DNA of 64,000 bases from Paragordius varius (Eukaryota > Nematomorpha), in contig OZ176051.1 of NCBI GenBank assembly GCA_964247055.1, forward strand, positions 3,844,001-3,908,000, in the 5' to 3' direction. The position numbers and the translations under genes are program-made. A model generated the notes under the pieces. The model was not told where the DNA came from. It saw nothing but the letters and a program-made list of their open reading frames with translations, and did no database searches. The number at the start of each line of letters is the position of its first letter. Within the stretch, counting starts at the first letter, position 1. Shown piece by piece: positions 62,650-64,000 of the stretch.

Positions 62650-64000
62650 TTATGAATCACATAAGGTTGTCCCAGAAACAAGTTTTTGAATCTGCTTTGG
62701 TCTTATATCGTATGTTGAAAGGACACGAGCCGAAGGATCCACCAACTTGATTCGTTCATTTTCTGGAAACCAATCTAACCGTGGCATCCAATTTTTGGTT
62801 ACTAATGGCGGATGATTAGGAAATAATTCATCATATATTTTTCTATAATAGTATGCTTCTTTAGTCAATGGACGTGGTGGTGCCAGTTTTGGAACTTTCT
62901 CCTCAAACTCGGAATCTGAAATTAAGGTGTTAATTTTTGCTATTAATTTATCCCTGAATTCATAGTTGACACCATCCGAAAACGCCTCCTTTTTTCGCCA
63001 TAAAACTTCACGAGGTAAATAATCCCCCTTTTCAAACGCTTTGCGCAATATATGTTTCTCCATTCGGTCATTGACACCGTGCATTTTCATGTTTGCAGGG
63101 ATACGAAAGAGCACATATGGAAAAAGTTTTTTATCCAAGAATGGTTCTCTCATTTCCAAACCAAAGTATGCTAGAGTTCTATCTGAGCGTAGCGCATCGA
63201 ATTGATATAAGTTTTGGCAAAGATCGATAACCTCTTCAGAGAATTCGTTTGGTGAAGGTGCTCGCTTTAAATAACTGTATGAGCCAAATGTTTCTTCCGC
63301 TCCCTCACCAGACATAAGAACTTTGACATCGGTGCGATCCCTGATATATTTCGCCATTATAAATTGGCCAATACTGGCACGCACTGTAGTACAATCCCAA
63401 CTTCCAAGAGCCCAAATAACCTCCCGAATAGATTTAAACGCTTCATCAAAAGTAAATTCAATACGGTGATGCTTTGTTCCCAGCTTATCAGCCACCATTT
63501 GAGCATATTCAAGGTCTGGTGAATACGAGGTACCTTGTTCCGATCTCATACCCACTGAAAATGTGTGTAGTGTACTTAAATGAGGTTGCTTAGCACAGTT
63601 ACACACATGTTGAGTTTGTGAGTTTACATTGAATATATTTCCGTTTGGTGAAGTGACATCATGATCATCGGCATCGTCGTTATCGTATGATTTGTGAAAT
63701 TTATCTATTTCATGTTTATGGGTAGGAGAATAAGACATTCGCCTTCCTTGATTTTCAGCTGATTCCTGCTGCATGTCTCCATTGGCCATTTTGAGATCAG
63801 TTGGTGACGACTCTAGGTGTCCATTATGGTCGAGTCGTTTTCGTTTGTTAAATAAACACTGTGTGGAATGATAGGTAGTTGCTTTAGCCCCAGAATAATA
63901 TCTACTCACTATACTTGCAATAAGGCTAGAATCTAACCCACCAGATAAAAGACATCCAATCGGTCTATCACTTATCAATCTTTTTTTGACTGATTGGATA
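62650..64000 (-). CDS. ASNS: Asparagine synthetase, synthetase domain (5' part cut by window)
   Basis: Glutamine-hydrolysing asparagine synthetase; the visible part is the ATP-pyrophosphatase domain. It reads KKRLISDRPIGCLLSGGLDS (PP-loop SGGLDSS), TFSVGM, SPDLEYAQMVADKLGTKHH, DCTTVRASIGQFIMAKYI and SGEGAEETFGSY. It continues with APSPNEFSEE, FLDKKLFPYVLFRIPANMKM, EKHILRKAFEKGDYLPREVL, WRKKEAFSDGV and NWMPRLDWFP. Order and spacing follow the animal enzyme. Two oddities stand out. A polar insertion of roughly 95 residues (about 63560-63880) separates the PP-loop strand from TFSVGM. The usual SGEGSDE motif reads SGEGAEE, so the Asp is Glu. The N-terminal glutaminase domain must lie beyond 64000. 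The frame is open to the window edge without an intron. Confidence 0.95.
   Translation of the reverse strand, partial: IQSVKKRLISDRPIGCLLSGGLDSSLIASIVSRYYSGAKATTYHSTQCLFNKRKRLDHNGHLESSPTDLKMANGDMQQESAENQGRRMSYSPTHKHEIDKFHKSYDNDDADDHDVTSPNGNIFNVNSQTQHVCNCAKQPHLSTLHTFSVGMRSEQGTSYSPDLEYAQMVADKLGTKHHRIEFTFDEAFKSIREVIWALGSWDCTTVRASIGQFIMAKYIRDRTDVKVLMSGEGAEETFGSYSYLKRAPSPNEFSEEVIDLCQNLYQFDALRSDRTLAYFGLEMREPFLDKKLFPYVLFRIPANMKMHGVNDRMEKHILRKAFEKGDYLPREVLWRKKEAFSDGVNYEFRDKLIAKINTLISDSEFEEKVPKLAPPRPLTKEAYYYRKIYDELFPNHPPLVTKNWMPRLDWFPENERIKLVDPSARVLSTYDIRPKQIQKLVSGTTLCDS

Overview
The window is animal nuclear DNA: strongly AT-rich, with intron-split genes on both strands and metazoan-specific families (insulin receptor, X11/Mint adaptor, SLC6 transporter, peptide-type GPCR). 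Its most distinctive trait is a class of spliceosomal introns only 21-33 bp long. I could place 15 of them exactly in six genes, alongside ordinary introns of about 60-2,300 bp. Ultra-short introns, high AT content and one gene per roughly 4 kb would fit a reduced lineage such as the mesozoans (orthonectids or dicyemids). That placement is inference; no taxonomic marker was tested.

Layout. 1-15397 (-): insulin-receptor-type tyrosine kinase, 3' end cut by the window. 15544-16590 (-): intronless orphan 7TM receptor. 16591-23355: gene-poor tract with a mariner relic, a possible LINE tail and a dispersed repeat. 23356-30945: compact block of small housekeeping genes: ATP synthase epsilon (-), RCE1 (+), an SLC25 carrier (-), a ZMAT5-like zinc finger (+) and the TIM23 import co-chaperone DNAJC19/PAM18 (-). 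Two of these pairs are divergent with only 59 and 90 bp between start codons, and one pair is convergent with overlapping coding ends. 30946-34150: mostly empty, with two exons of an unidentified plus-strand gene. 34151-36695 (+): class II DYRK kinase. 37492-39252 (+): small RING protein. 40281-47214 (-): X11/Mint (PTB-PDZ-PDZ). 47878-52698 (+): PHF20-like Tudor/PHD protein. 52821-53762 (+): small secreted Cys-rich protein. 53930-57850 (-): SLC6 transporter. 59493-62590 (-): TRIP13/PCH2 AAA+ ATPase. 62650-64000 (-): asparagine synthetase, 5' end cut.

Mobile DNA. A foldback MITE with subterminal repeats has eight copies, all inside introns. Two non-autonomous hAT-like elements also lie in introns.

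Functionally the window mixes signalling (insulin receptor, GPCR, DYRK, X11, SLC6), mitochondrial maintenance (ATP5F1E, SLC25, DNAJC19), protein processing (RCE1), splicing (ZMAT5-like) and chromatin or cell-cycle control (PHF20, TRIP13). Several genes (ATP5F1E, DNAJC19, most of RCE1, the Cys-rich gene, the last exons of X11 and SLC25) only become visible after removing tiny introns by eye and comparing remembered family sequences. Exon edges were assigned by reading, not by software or RNA evidence.
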